NCBI RefSeq assembly: GCF_902459655.1
Contig: NZ_CABPSB010000011.1
Span: 124,001-188,000, forward strand
Length of the DNA: 64,000 nt
DNA from: Pandoraea anhela
GTDB taxonomy: Bacteria > Pseudomonadota > Gammaproteobacteria > Burkholderiales > Burkholderiaceae
Reading direction: 5' to 3'
How positions within the stretch are numbered: position 1 is the first letter of the stretch; every line of letters starts with the position of its first letter. Shown here in pieces: positions 17,195 to 26,346 of the stretch. Made by a program: the position numbers and the translations under genes. Below the pieces are notes generated by a model that was given only the letters and a program-made list of their open reading frames with translations, ran no database searches and was not told the DNA's origin.

Positions 17195-18124
17195 ATGGGA
17201 ATCAATTTGCAAATGAACGAACTTCGTAACCCCGTAGAGATCGCCTTCGTCGGACTTGGACAGATGGGGCGTCCGATGGCGCTGAACCTGCTCTCGAGCG
17301 GTGCGCGTCTGACCGTCATGTCGCAGATTCAGGACTCGTACGCCGAGTTCCGCGCGAAAGGGGCCAGCACGGTCGACGCGGTGCGCGACCTGAAGCACGC
17401 CGATCTCGTGTTCCTGAGTCTGCCGAACGACGCCGCCGTGCAGAGCGTGCTCTTCGGCCCGGACGGCCTGGCCGGCGTACTGCGCCCGGGGGCCGTAGTG
17501 GTCGACACCAGCACGATCACCCACGCGGCCACTTTGAGCATTGCCGACCGGTTGGCAGCGCTCGGGATCGAGTTCCTCGACGCGCCGGTCTCGGGCATGC
17601 AATCGCGCGCGGAAGACGGCACGCTGACCGTGATGTGCGGCGGCAAGCCAGCGGTCTATGAAAGGGTCCGGCCCTGGCTCGCGCGCATGGGCAAGGAGAT
17701 CCTCTTCATGGGGGATTCGGGAAGCGGCCAACTGACCAAGCTGATCAATCAGTTGCTGTTCGACATCAACTGTGCCGCCGTCGCGGAGATTATCCCGATG
17801 GCCGTCAAGATGGGACTGGACGCCGGGAAAGTGTCCACCGTCGTGAACAGCGGGACCGGTCGAAGCTATGCGTCGGAATTCTTCCTGCCTAGGGTGCTGG
17901 CGCGTCACTTCGCCGATGGCTACCCGATGGAGAACGCGTACAAGGATCTGGTGAGCGCGGCGGAGCTGGGCGCGAGGCACTGCGTTCCCATGCCGGTGCT
18001 GGCGGCCGCGACGACGACGTATCAGATGAGCTTGCTGCGTGGTCACGGCAAAAAGGACAAGGGCGCAATGATGCTGCTCTTCGAGGAACTATTGGGCGTC
18101 GAGTACAAGGCGTCGAAGCAATGA
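17195..18124 (+). CDS. NAD(P)-dependent beta-hydroxyacid dehydrogenase (3-hydroxyisobutyrate dehydrogenase family)
   Basis: Cytoplasmic oxidoreductase of the 3-HIBADH/GarR family. An N-terminal Rossmann motif (IAFVGLGQMGRPMA), DAPVSGM substrate loop and the catalytic GSGQLTKLINQ lysine motif are visible, followed by the helical C-terminal domain. From ATG 17195 the protein is 309 residues; ATG 17213 and ATG 17126 are in-frame alternatives. The stop overlaps ATG 18121. It probably acts on a product of the adjoining dehydratase. Confidence 0.9.
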   Translation: MGINLQMNELRNPVEIAFVGLGQMGRPMALNLLSSGARLTVMSQIQDSYAEFRAKGASTVDAVRDLKHADLVFLSLPNDAAVQSVLFGPDGLAGVLRPGAVVVDTSTITHAATLSIADRLAALGIEFLDAPVSGMQSRAEDGTLTVMCGGKPAVYERVRPWLARMGKEILFMGDSGSGQLTKLINQLLFDINCAAVAEIIPMAVKMGLDAGKVSTVVNSGTGRSYASEFFLPRVLARHFADGYPMENAYKDLVSAAELGARHCVPMPVLAAATTTYQMSLLRGHGKKDKGAMMLLFEELLGVEYKASKQ

Positions 18125-18138
18125 AGGAGATCAATGCC

Positions 18139-19830
18139 ATGAGCGAACCCCTCGGGTTGGATAACGGGTTGACGAACTACGGCGACAAGGACTTCGCGCG
18201 CTATCTGCGCCGGTCGATGGCGCATTCGATGGGCGTTTCCGGCGAACTGCTGTCCAGGCCGGTCATCGGCATTGCGCAGTCGCCGAGCGATTTCAACAAC
18301 TGTCACCGCTACATGCCGCAACTGGTCGAAGCCGTCTCGCGTGGCGTTCTCGCGGCTGGCGGGTTGCCGCGGGCATTTCCGACGGTGTCGCTAGGCGAGG
18401 TGTTCCTCAACCCGACGAGCATGGTCTATCGAAACCTGATGTCGATGGACATCGAGGAGATGATCCGCGCTCAGCCGATGGACGCCGTCGTGCTGATCGG
18501 CGGTTGCGACAAGACGGTGCCCGCTCAACTGATGGGGGCTGCGTCGGCCAATCTTCCGGCCATCCAACTGGTGACGGGGCCGATGTCGACGGGACGGCAC
18601 AAGGGCGAGCGCCTCGGGGCGTGCACGGATTGCCGTCGCTTCTGGGGGAAGTATCGCGCCGGCGAAATCGAAAAGCAGGAGATCGATATCGTCGAGACCC
18701 GGCTCGCGACGACGGCGGGCACCTGCGCGGTGATGGGCACGGCAAGCACGATGGCGTGCATCGCCGAGACGCTGGGCATGTCGCTTCCGGGAACGGCGGC
18801 GATTCCCGCCGTGGACGCGCAACGGCTCGTGGCTGCGGAGGCTTCCGGCCGGGCGGCCGTGCGCATGGCGTTCCACCCGATTCGTCCTTCCGAGATCATT
18901 ACCGAAGCGTCGGTCGAAAACGCGTTTCGGGTCCTCATGTCGCTCGGCGGATCGACAAACGCGATCATCCACCTCACAGCGGTGGCGGGGCGCCTGGGCA
19001 TTCATATCGACCCGAAGCGGCTGAACGAGATCTCCGATGAAACGCCGGTACTGGTGGATCTCAAGCCGGTCGGACAGGGCTACATGGAGGATTTCCACGC
19101 CGCCGGCGGCGTTGGCGCCGTGTTGCGCGAATTGCGTGCGCTGCTCAATCTGGATTGCCTGACGGTCGACGGAACGACGTTGCGTGAACGTCTGGACGGC
19201 CCGTCGGGCTGGGTCGACCGCAACGTCATTCGATCCGTGGCCGAGCCGGTCTCGCCGGTGGGCGGGCTCATCAGTCTGTCGGGTTCGCTGGCGCCGCAAG
19301 GTGCAATCTTCAAGCGGGCGGCGGCCACGCCGGCGCTGTTCGAAAAGGAAGGCCGGGCGATCGTGTTCGACGGACTGGAGGATCTCAGCCGCCGGATCGA
19401 CGACCCGGATCTCGACGTGACGGCAGACGACATTCTCGTGCTGAAGAACGCCGGCCCGCTGGCTGCCGGCATGCCGGAGGCAGGCTACCTGCCGATCCCG
19501 GCGAAACTCGCCCGGGCAGGCGTGAAGGATATGGTGCGCATCTCCGACGCCCGGATGAGCGGTACGGCATACGGCACGATCGTGCTGCATGTCTCGCCGG
19601 AAGCGGCGGCGGGCGGCCCGTTGGCTGCGGTGCAGACCGGGGATCGCATCCGGATGTCGATCGATAACAAGACCATCGATCTGCTGGTGGACCCGGCCGA
19701 GATCGAACGACGGCTCGCGCGCGTTCCCAAACTTGCCGAGGTCAAACGCGGATACAAGGCGCTTTATCAGCGAACCGTACTTCAGGCCCCGCAGGGGTGC
19801 GATCTCGACTTCCTCGTGGCCCGGGAGTGA
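18139..19830 (+). CDS. IlvD/Edd family dehydratase (sugar-acid or dihydroxy-acid type)
   Basis: Fe-S dehydratase of 563 residues. Cluster and active-site cysteines lie in GGCDKTVPAQL, GACTDCRRFW and TCAVMGTASTM; the C-terminal swivel domain has SDARMSGTAYGT. Start ATG 18139 is chosen because AAGGAG at 18124-18129 is 9 bp upstream; ATG 18121 overlaps the previous stop but has no site. The sequence style is nearer to sugar-acid dehydratases (arabinonate/xylonate type) than to biosynthetic IlvD. Converts a dihydroxy acid to a 2-oxo acid. Confidence 0.9.
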   Translation: MSEPLGLDNGLTNYGDKDFARYLRRSMAHSMGVSGELLSRPVIGIAQSPSDFNNCHRYMPQLVEAVSRGVLAAGGLPRAFPTVSLGEVFLNPTSMVYRNLMSMDIEEMIRAQPMDAVVLIGGCDKTVPAQLMGAASANLPAIQLVTGPMSTGRHKGERLGACTDCRRFWGKYRAGEIEKQEIDIVETRLATTAGTCAVMGTASTMACIAETLGMSLPGTAAIPAVDAQRLVAAEASGRAAVRMAFHPIRPSEIITEASVENAFRVLMSLGGSTNAIIHLTAVAGRLGIHIDPKRLNEISDETPVLVDLKPVGQGYMEDFHAAGGVGAVLRELRALLNLDCLTVDGTTLRERLDGPSGWVDRNVIRSVAEPVSPVGGLISLSGSLAPQGAIFKRAAATPALFEKEGRAIVFDGLEDLSRRIDDPDLDVTADDILVLKNAGPLAAGMPEAGYLPIPAKLARAGVKDMVRISDARMSGTAYGTIVLHVSPEAAAGGPLAAVQTGDRIRMSIDNKTIDLLVDPAEIERRLARVPKLAEVKRGYKALYQRTVLQAPQGCDLDFLVARE

Positions 19831-19882
19831 GCGGAACGGCCTGGACGCAAAACCCTTCAGCAACAACCATGGTGACTTCTGA

Positions 19883-21235
19883 ATGAACTACTTTTCTGGC
19901 TTGCAGCGCATTGCGTCGCAAGGAAATCCGTTGCGGGTGGCGCTTATCGGCGCCGGCAAATTCGGCTCGATGTATCTGGCGCAGGTGCCGCGCACCCCTG
20001 GCGTGCATCTGGTGGGGATCGCCGACCTCTCTCGCGACAATGCGCTTCGCAATCTCGCGCGCGTGGGCTGGGAGCCCGAGCGTTACGCCGCCACGTCACT
20101 TGAGCAAGCGGCGAAAGACCAGACGACGTTCGTCACGGAAGATTGGCAAACGCTGGTGAGCAGCCCGCAAGTCGACATCGTGATCGAGTGCACCGGCAAT
20201 CCGATCGCCGCCGTCGACCATTGCCTGGAAGCGTTCCGTCAGGGCAAGCATGTGATCAACGTGACGGTCGAAGCGGATGCCTTTTGTGGACCGTTGCTGG
20301 CGAGAAAGGCGGCGTCTCATGGCGTGGTCTACTCGCTCGCTTATGGCGATCAGCCCGGTTTGGCGGTAGAACTTGTCGACTGGGCCCGTACCTGCGGCTT
20401 TCCCATCGTTGCCGCCGGGCGCGGCCACAAGTGGCTGCCGCACTATCGCGAGTCGACACCGGATACGGTCTGGGATCATTGGGGGGTAAGCGCCGAGCAA
20501 GCCCGGATCGGGGGGATGAACCCCAAGATGTTCAATGCGTTCCTGGACGGCTCGAAGCCGGCCATCGAGAGCACGGCGATCGCCAATGCGACGGGGCTTC
20601 GCGCGCCGACCGGCGGCCTCACGTTTCCGCCTGCGTCGATCAACGAGATCGCGACCGTCATGCGCCCCCGCAAGGACGGCGGTGTCCTCGATGAGACGGG
20701 CGTGGTGGAAGTCGTGTCCTCGCTTCGTGAAGACGGCACGTCGGTGGGATACGACATCCGCAAGGGCGTATGGGTCTGCGTGGAAGCGCCGACCGAGTAC
20801 ATCAGGCGATGCTTCAAGGAGTATCAGGTGGTGACGGACCCGGAAGGGCGATGCATGGTGCAGTACAAAAAGTGGCACCTGATCGGACTCGAACTCGGCA
20901 TTTCCGTAGCATCCGTCGGGCTGTTTCAGGAGCCGACGGGGGTGGCGACCTGCTTCAACGCCGATGTGGTGGCGACGGCGAAGCGGGCTTTGCAACCCGG
21001 TGAAATGCTGGACGGCGAGGGCGGTTTCACCGTCTACGGGAAGTTGTTCCCGGCGAAAACATCGATGGCGCTCGGTTCGCTTCCGCTCGGACTGGCCCAT
21101 AGCCTGAAGTTGCGCCGCCCGGTGGCGAAGGACCAGTCGCTTACCTGGGACGATGTGGAGGTGGACACGAGCCTTCGTGCGTACACGATTCGCAAGGAGA
21201 TGGAAGCGATGTTTGCGGATGTCGTCGCGGCATAA
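19883..21235 (+). CDS. SAF-domain NAD(P)-dependent oxidoreductase (homoserine-dehydrogenase-like)
   Basis: Protein of 450 residues with an N-terminal Rossmann fold (RVALIGAGKFGSMYLAQV, VDIVIECTGNP) and a C-terminal portion with GEMLDGEGGFTVYGKL, typical of the SAF-domain oxidoreductases often found in sugar-acid and polyol catabolic operons. It follows the dehydratase by 52 bp and is the last gene before an apparent terminator. Exact reaction unknown. Confidence 0.82.
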   Translation: MNYFSGLQRIASQGNPLRVALIGAGKFGSMYLAQVPRTPGVHLVGIADLSRDNALRNLARVGWEPERYAATSLEQAAKDQTTFVTEDWQTLVSSPQVDIVIECTGNPIAAVDHCLEAFRQGKHVINVTVEADAFCGPLLARKAASHGVVYSLAYGDQPGLAVELVDWARTCGFPIVAAGRGHKWLPHYRESTPDTVWDHWGVSAEQARIGGMNPKMFNAFLDGSKPAIESTAIANATGLRAPTGGLTFPPASINEIATVMRPRKDGGVLDETGVVEVVSSLREDGTSVGYDIRKGVWVCVEAPTEYIRRCFKEYQVVTDPEGRCMVQYKKWHLIGLELGISVASVGLFQEPTGVATCFNADVVATAKRALQPGEMLDGEGGFTVYGKLFPAKTSMALGSLPLGLAHSLKLRRPVAKDQSLTWDDVEVDTSLRAYTIRKEMEAMFADVVAA

Positions 21236-21248
21236 GCGATCGGTGGGG

Positions 21249-21267
21249 GCGCCTTCTGCGAAGGCGC
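21249..21267 (+). terminator. Hairpin terminator candidate
   Basis: GCGCCTT/AAGGCGC, 7-bp arms with a 5-base loop, 13 bp after the oxidoreductase stop and followed by TCTCTC rather than a pure T-run. A second 7-bp hairpin lies at 21308-21328. The rest of the 400-bp gap to 21637 holds nothing recognisable. Confidence 0.45.
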
Positions 21268-21636
21268 TCTCTCGAGTTCGACGCGGGGCGTGCAACGCGC
21301 CCCATTGGCCGCTCGCGCCAAGAGCGGCGTCGATAGTCATGCTTCGCGCGCTTTCTGCCGCGCGCAATACAAAAACTTACCTCTCCCGCCGGCCCCCCTC
21401 GACTGCCCTCTCTCCCGCGCTACCGCTCCCGCCCATCGACGAGAGGCGAGGGCCGAGGGCCGAGGCGACTGCCGCATACGGCGCTGTCGCCCCACAACGG
21501 CTGCCTGCCAAACGAAACCCGTATTCAACTCTATTTAAATAGTGAAGAGTGTCTCCCGAAATGAGAGAGTCTGCGGGAGATATTGTCGATCTATTATTCG
21601 CAGCGTCAAGACAATAAATCGGATGGAGAGAAGTCG

Positions 21637-22284
21637 ATGAACCCAATCAAGAACGTCGCCGATCTTACGGAATTCGGAAGAATCCAATTGTCGGAGCATT
21701 TCTTCATGCGGGAGATGCTGTATTCGGAAGTGGGCAACTTTTACGCAGTCCCCAATATTCCCGACGATCCGGCATTGGTGGCGGAAGTCGCCACGCAGTT
21801 GGCGGTCAACGTTCTCGAGCCGCTGCGAAGCGCGTTCGGTCACATCAACATCCGCAGCGCCTACCGCTCGTCGCGGCTGAACGACTTTTGCAGCAAACGC
21901 TATATCGAAGGCGATAAGGCGTGCTGGTGCACCAGCAATGACGACAACGCCGCCCAGCATATCTGGGATAAGCGCGACAAGGCGGGAAACATCGGCGGCA
22001 CCGCCACGGTGGTCATTCCCGGCTACCTCGAGCACTACCGCAAGACCGCGGATTACCGCCCGCTCGCCTGGTGGATCGTCGACAACATTCCCGCGTTTTC
22101 CGAGATCTTTTTCTTTAAACACCTTTGCGCATTCAATATCCGCTGGTATTCCGGTGAATCGAATAAAGCGATTTGGTATCTGGATCCGCCTACGCGTGAA
22201 TTGCTGACCCGCAAGGGTATGGATGGCTTCGATGGAGACCACTCCACGGAATATGCGGGAATTATTCCCGGGCGTAACAAGTAA
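21637..22284 (+). CDS. Peptidase M15-like protein
   Basis: Protein of 215 residues resembling proteins annotated as M15 (D-Ala-D-Ala carboxypeptidase fold). Supporting stretches are LSEHFFMREMLYSEV near the start, FGHINIRSAYRSSRLN in the core and NAAQHIWDKRDKAGN, which may retain one metal His. The usual C-terminal WxH is replaced by FNIRWY. GGAGAG at 21625-21630 supports ATG 21637. No signal peptide is visible, so a cytoplasmic non-peptidase role in the downstream catabolic set is possible. Confidence 0.65.
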   Translation: MNPIKNVADLTEFGRIQLSEHFFMREMLYSEVGNFYAVPNIPDDPALVAEVATQLAVNVLEPLRSAFGHINIRSAYRSSRLNDFCSKRYIEGDKACWCTSNDDNAAQHIWDKRDKAGNIGGTATVVIPGYLEHYRKTADYRPLAWWIVDNIPAFSEIFFFKHLCAFNIRWYSGESNKAIWYLDPPTRELLTRKGMDGFDGDHSTEYAGIIPGRNK

Positions 22285-22299
22285 GTCAGCGGAGGAAGC

Positions 22300-22719
22300 A
22301 TGTTTGCAATTTCCAGTTTCGATCATGTAGGCGTTCGTGTCACCGACATCGAACGTGCCCAGTCGTTCTACGAAAAGCTCGGCTTCAAGGTCGACCCGAC
22401 CGAGGAGTCGCCGAACGCGAAAGCTCGCGGATTGGTGAATGCGGACGGTGTGCGCATCCATCTCATCTACAACGGCAAAACACGTGAGGGCGGGAACGTG
22501 TTGATGGATGTTCCCGAGAAGTGGCCGGGGTACACCCATGCGGCTTACATCGTCAAGAACCTCGATGCGCTGGTCGACTGGTTCCACAAAGAAGGGATTC
22601 GCATCACCGAGGGGCCGGTGGTCTATGGCGAAGGCCGCCGCAAGGTCTGCTTCGTGCGCGACCCGGACATGAATGTCCTCGAGTTCAACGAAATTCTGGA
22701 GCACGAGTCGTCGTGTTGA
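22300..22719 (+). CDS. VOC-family protein
   Basis: Single-domain VOC metalloenzyme, 139 residues, starting FAISSFDHVGVRVTDIERAQSFYEKLGF and ending VCFVRDPDMNVLEFNE, with the His and Glu positions of the family. It follows the M15-like gene by 15 bp and precedes gloB, so it may be a glyoxalase I-like partner or a ring-cleaving/isomerising enzyme of the module. Confidence 0.87.
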   Translation: MFAISSFDHVGVRVTDIERAQSFYEKLGFKVDPTEESPNAKARGLVNADGVRIHLIYNGKTREGGNVLMDVPEKWPGYTHAAYIVKNLDALVDWFHKEGIRITEGPVVYGEGRRKVCFVRDPDMNVLEFNEILEHESSC

Positions 22720-22784
22720 CTTCCGCGAGAGATGTGGCACGGCGGGCAACGCCGTCCCTCATCTCGCGTGATGCGAGCCATGAA

Positions 22785-23531
22785 ATGTCCGTCAAAATCG
22801 TGCAGTTTCCCTGTCTCCAGGACAATTACGGATTTCTTGTCCGGGACGAGCAAAGTGGGGCCGTCGCCGCGATCGATGCGCCCGATCCCCACGTCATTCT
22901 GGCGCAGTTGACGGCGCTGGGCTGGACGCTCTCTTGTGTGTTGACGACCCATTGGCATGCGGATCACGCCGGCGGTAATGCGTTGCTCAGGGACGCGACC
23001 GGCGCCCGGATCTTCGGCCCTCGGGAGATTGCCCGGCACTCGCCGCTGGACGTTCCGGTGGACGACGCAGACGAGATCATGCTCGGGGCGACCCGGATTC
23101 AGGTGCTGAACACCGGCGGGCACACGCTGGAGCATGTCAGCTATTACCTCCCCTCGGAAGACGTCGTCTTCGTTGGCGACACCCTTTTCGCGCTCGGTTG
23201 CGGACGCGTATTCGAAGGGACATTTCCCCAGATGTGGGAAAGCCTCTGCCGACTCATGGCGCTTCCCGATCGAACCGACGTCTACTGCGCGCACGAGTAC
23301 ACGCAGGCAAACGCCCGGTTCGCGTCGCGCTGGGCCGGCGCCCCCCATATCGAGCGCCGTTTCGCAGAGGTCGCCGAGTTGCGCCGCCGTGGTGTGCCCA
23401 CGGTACCGACGCAGATCGGGATCGAGAAGGCGACCAATCCCTTCCTGAGAGTGGCTGAGCTGTTCCCGGACATGGCGCCGGCAGCCGCCTTCGAAAAACT
23501 CCGAACGGCGAAGGACCACTTCACGGGCTGA
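22785..23531 (+). CDS. gloB: Hydroxyacylglutathione hydrolase (glyoxalase II)
   Basis: Metallo-beta-lactamase-fold thioesterase, 248 residues. It has the dinuclear metal motif THWHADHAGG, GHTLEHVSYY, GDTLFALGCGRVFEGT and CAHEYT, all typical of GloB, and the C-terminal NPFLR substrate segment. It hydrolyses S-lactoylglutathione-type thioesters to the acid and glutathione. It lies 65 bp after a VOC protein, suggesting a glyoxalase-like pair within this catabolic operon rather than the housekeeping copy. Confidence 0.9.
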   Translation: MSVKIVQFPCLQDNYGFLVRDEQSGAVAAIDAPDPHVILAQLTALGWTLSCVLTTHWHADHAGGNALLRDATGARIFGPREIARHSPLDVPVDDADEIMLGATRIQVLNTGGHTLEHVSYYLPSEDVVFVGDTLFALGCGRVFEGTFPQMWESLCRLMALPDRTDVYCAHEYTQANARFASRWAGAPHIERRFAEVAELRRRGVPTVPTQIGIEKATNPFLRVAELFPDMAPAAAFEKLRTAKDHFTG

Positions 23532-23566
23532 AAACGTCCGTACACCTTCACAACCCAGGTAAAGCA

Positions 23567-24715
23567 ATGCACTCATTTCCTCATACGGACATGATTTCGC
23601 TCATGGGCGACGGTCCCCAACACGACCTTGCGGCCAGCGTTGGCCCCGAAGCCAGCTTCGCAGACCTGTTCGGTGGCGCGATGCCACCGGGCCTGGAGGA
23701 TTTGCGACTCGGCTACGGCTCGTTGCAGGGCAACGCGTCGATACGGGAAATCGTGGCGCAAGCGCACGGCGTGCTGGCCGACGACGTGGTGCTCACAGTG
23801 GGCGGCATGCACGCGTTGTTCCTGATGGCCTTCGTTCTTTGCCGTCAGCAGCAGGAAGTCGTGCTGACGGTGCCGGTGTTCCCGCTGTTCAAGAACTGTC
23901 TGGATGCCGTGGGCGCGTCGAGCAGGATCGTCAGGTTGACATTCGATCAGGGGTATCGGCCGCACACGGCGCAGTTCCATAGCGCGTTGACGCGTCAGAC
24001 CAAGCTCGTCTGCCTCACGTCTCCGCAGAACCCCTCCGGTGTGGTGCTGGGTACGGAATGCCTCCGGGAGTTGCATTCGCTGATGGCATCGGTTTGCCCG
24101 GACGCCTACCTTCTGCTCGATGAGACCTACCTCGAGGCGGGGCTCGATGCGGCGACCGATCTGCGCAGCAGCGTCGGTATGTCGTCGAAGGTCGTGTCGG
24201 TCGGCTCGCTATCCAAGTGCCACGGCGCGCCGGGCCTGCGGCTGGGATGGGTGATTACCCGGGACCCGGAACTCAAACGTCACCTTCTGCTGGCGAAATT
24301 CAACACCGTCACGAGTTGTTCCACGGTCGACGAAGCGTTCGCCCTGCAACTTCTCAAACGTCGGGCCGACATCGTCATGGAGCGCAGACGTTTTCTGTCG
24401 GGCGCACTGACGCATGTCTCGCGCTGGGTCGAACAGCACAGCGAGTACGTCGAGTGGGTGCGCCCGGATGCGGGGGCGTTGTGCTGCATCCGGTTGCGGC
24501 GCGACGCATTCGACGACGCGGCGACGCAGGATTTCTACGCGTCCTTGCAACGCCTGAACGTGCGGGTCGCCAGCGGTGACTGGTTCGGCGACGAGCGACG
24601 TGTCTTTCGACTCGGATTCGGCGCGATGGATATCGCCGCGCTCAACGACGGCCTCGCGCAACTCGCCAAGGCGGTGCAGGCGTGTGCCGCGCGCCCGCGC
24701 GCCTGCGCCGACTGA
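23567..24715 (+). CDS. PLP-dependent aminotransferase, class I/II fold
   Basis: Fold-type I aminotransferase-like enzyme, 382 residues. The cofactor-pocket landmarks are VGGMHALF, TSPQNPSGVVLG, LLLDETYLEAG and the Schiff-base lysine in SLSKCHGAPGLRLGW. It is the first of two aminotransferases flanking an amino-acid permease, so it probably deaminates the imported amino acid or an intermediate. Substrate unknown. Confidence 0.88.
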   Translation: MHSFPHTDMISLMGDGPQHDLAASVGPEASFADLFGGAMPPGLEDLRLGYGSLQGNASIREIVAQAHGVLADDVVLTVGGMHALFLMAFVLCRQQQEVVLTVPVFPLFKNCLDAVGASSRIVRLTFDQGYRPHTAQFHSALTRQTKLVCLTSPQNPSGVVLGTECLRELHSLMASVCPDAYLLLDETYLEAGLDAATDLRSSVGMSSKVVSVGSLSKCHGAPGLRLGWVITRDPELKRHLLLAKFNTVTSCSTVDEAFALQLLKRRADIVMERRRFLSGALTHVSRWVEQHSEYVEWVRPDAGALCCIRLRRDAFDDAATQDFYASLQRLNVRVASGDWFGDERRVFRLGFGAMDIAALNDGLAQLAKAVQACAARPRACAD

Positions 24716-24869
24716 CGCGCGAGCGCCATCGAAATCCCTATTCCCTATTCCCTATCCGTGCACAGGAATCAGGAGGTTGCATCCATTGGCTGAGGGGAGC
24801 GAACGGCGACCCTTGCCATCCACATAACGTGCCAATTCCATAGGCGCGAAAAAATATCGGAGACAGGCA

Positions 24870-26261
24870 ATGAGCAATAAAAACCGAGAATTGCACAGAG
24901 GTCTGGAGGAACGGCATCTGAGCATGATGGCGCTGGGCGCCACGATTGGCGTGGGGCTGTTTCTCGGCTCGGCGAGCACCATCAAACTGGCCGGGCCGGC
25001 GATTTTGCTGGCCTATCTGATCGGAGGTCTGGCCATCTTCATCATCATGCGGGCGTTAGGCGAGATGGCCGTCGATAACCCGGTGGCGGGGTCGTTCAGC
25101 CGTTACGCCCACATTCACGTCGGCCCGCTCGCCGGGTACCTGACCGGCTGGACCTACTGGTTTCAGTGGATCGTCACCTGCATGGCGGAGGTGACGGCCG
25201 TGGGCGTGTACATGCACCTGTGGTTTCCGGGCGTGCCTACCTGGATATGGGCGTTGATTTCGTTGTGCAGTATCGGTGCGATCAACTTCATTGCCGTCAG
25301 GGCGTATGGCGAGTTCGAGTTCTGGTTTTCGCTCATCAAGGTCGTCACGATCATTCTGATGATCGTCGCCGGATCGGGGATGATCGTCTTCGGCTTCGGC
25401 AACGGCGGTGTACCGACGGGCATCTCGGCGTTGTGGAAGCATGGCGGCTTCATGCCCAATGGCGTGAGCGGCGTCGTGCTCGCGTTGCCGATGGTCGCGT
25501 TTGCCTACGGGGGCGTGGAAATGCTCGGGCTGACCGCAGGTGAGGCGAAGAACCCCAGGAAGTCGCTGACGAGAGCCGTGGACGCCGTGTTCTGGCGCGT
25601 GCTCGTCTTCTATGTCGGGGCGTTGCTCGTGCTGATGAGCATCTATCCGTGGAATCAGATCGGCGTCGAGGGCAGTCCGTTCGTCATCACATTCGAGCGT
25701 CTCGGGATTCCGGCAGCGGCGGGACTCATCAACTTCGTTGTGCTCACGGCGGCGCTCTCGTCGTGCAATAGCGGCATCTTCAGTACGGGGCGCATGCTCT
25801 TCAACCTTGCGCAACAGGGTCAGGCGCTGCGCATCTTCTCGAAAGTCGGCGGCAACGGTGTGCCGAATGTCGCGGTGGCGGCCTCGCTGTTGCTGCTGCT
25901 CATCGGTGTGCTGTTGAACTATCTGGCGCCGAAATCGGTGTTTGTCTGGCTGACGGCCATTGCCACGTTCGCCGTCGTCTGGACGTGGGCCGTCATTCTC
26001 CTGGCGCACTGGAACTTCCGGGCCCGTACGCGCCGGGCGAGCGACGAGTCCCGGTCGATGCGTCTGGGCCTCTTTCCCTTGACCTCCTACCTGGCCGGCG
26101 CATTTTTGCTGCTGATTCTGTGCGTCATGACGCTCAACGAGCAGGCGCGCATCGCTCTGTACATCGGCCCGGCGTGGCTGGCGTTCCTGTGCGCCGTGTA
26201 CTTTTTGCTGGGATACGAACGCACTTGCCGCGAATACGTCGAGGGAGGTTCGCAGTCTTAG
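24870..26261 (+). CDS. Amino acid permease, APC superfamily
   Basis: Inner-membrane amino-acid/proton symporter, 463 residues, about 12 membrane segments. It begins ELHRGLEERHLSMMALGATIGVGLFLGSA, the signature of the ProY/AnsP/GabP group, with GWTYWFQWI and AGEAKNPRKSL. The 154-bp upstream gap contains three tandem TCCCTAT units (24735-24755). It likely supplies the substrate of the flanking aminotransferases. Confidence 0.92.
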   Translation: MSNKNRELHRGLEERHLSMMALGATIGVGLFLGSASTIKLAGPAILLAYLIGGLAIFIIMRALGEMAVDNPVAGSFSRYAHIHVGPLAGYLTGWTYWFQWIVTCMAEVTAVGVYMHLWFPGVPTWIWALISLCSIGAINFIAVRAYGEFEFWFSLIKVVTIILMIVAGSGMIVFGFGNGGVPTGISALWKHGGFMPNGVSGVVLALPMVAFAYGGVEMLGLTAGEAKNPRKSLTRAVDAVFWRVLVFYVGALLVLMSIYPWNQIGVEGSPFVITFERLGIPAAAGLINFVVLTAALSSCNSGIFSTGRMLFNLAQQGQALRIFSKVGGNGVPNVAVAASLLLLLIGVLLNYLAPKSVFVWLTAIATFAVVWTWAVILLAHWNFRARTRRASDESRSMRLGLFPLTSYLAGAFLLLILCVMTLNEQARIALYIGPAWLAFLCAVYFLLGYERTCREYVEGGSQS

Positions 26262-26346
26262 TCATGGCATCGACGAGGTCGGTGCGGGCAACAGAGGCAG
26301 GATGGGCAATCAAGGCGACGCGTGCGCCAATCGAAACGGAGGAAAA

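Noticed and set aside
18391-19866. 491-residue minus-strand open frame
   Set aside because: Antisense to the IlvD/Edd dehydratase, with random-like Arg-rich sequence.
24735-24755. Three TCCCTAT heptamers before the amino-acid permease
   Set aside because: Too short and simple to support a function; noted in the permease entry only.
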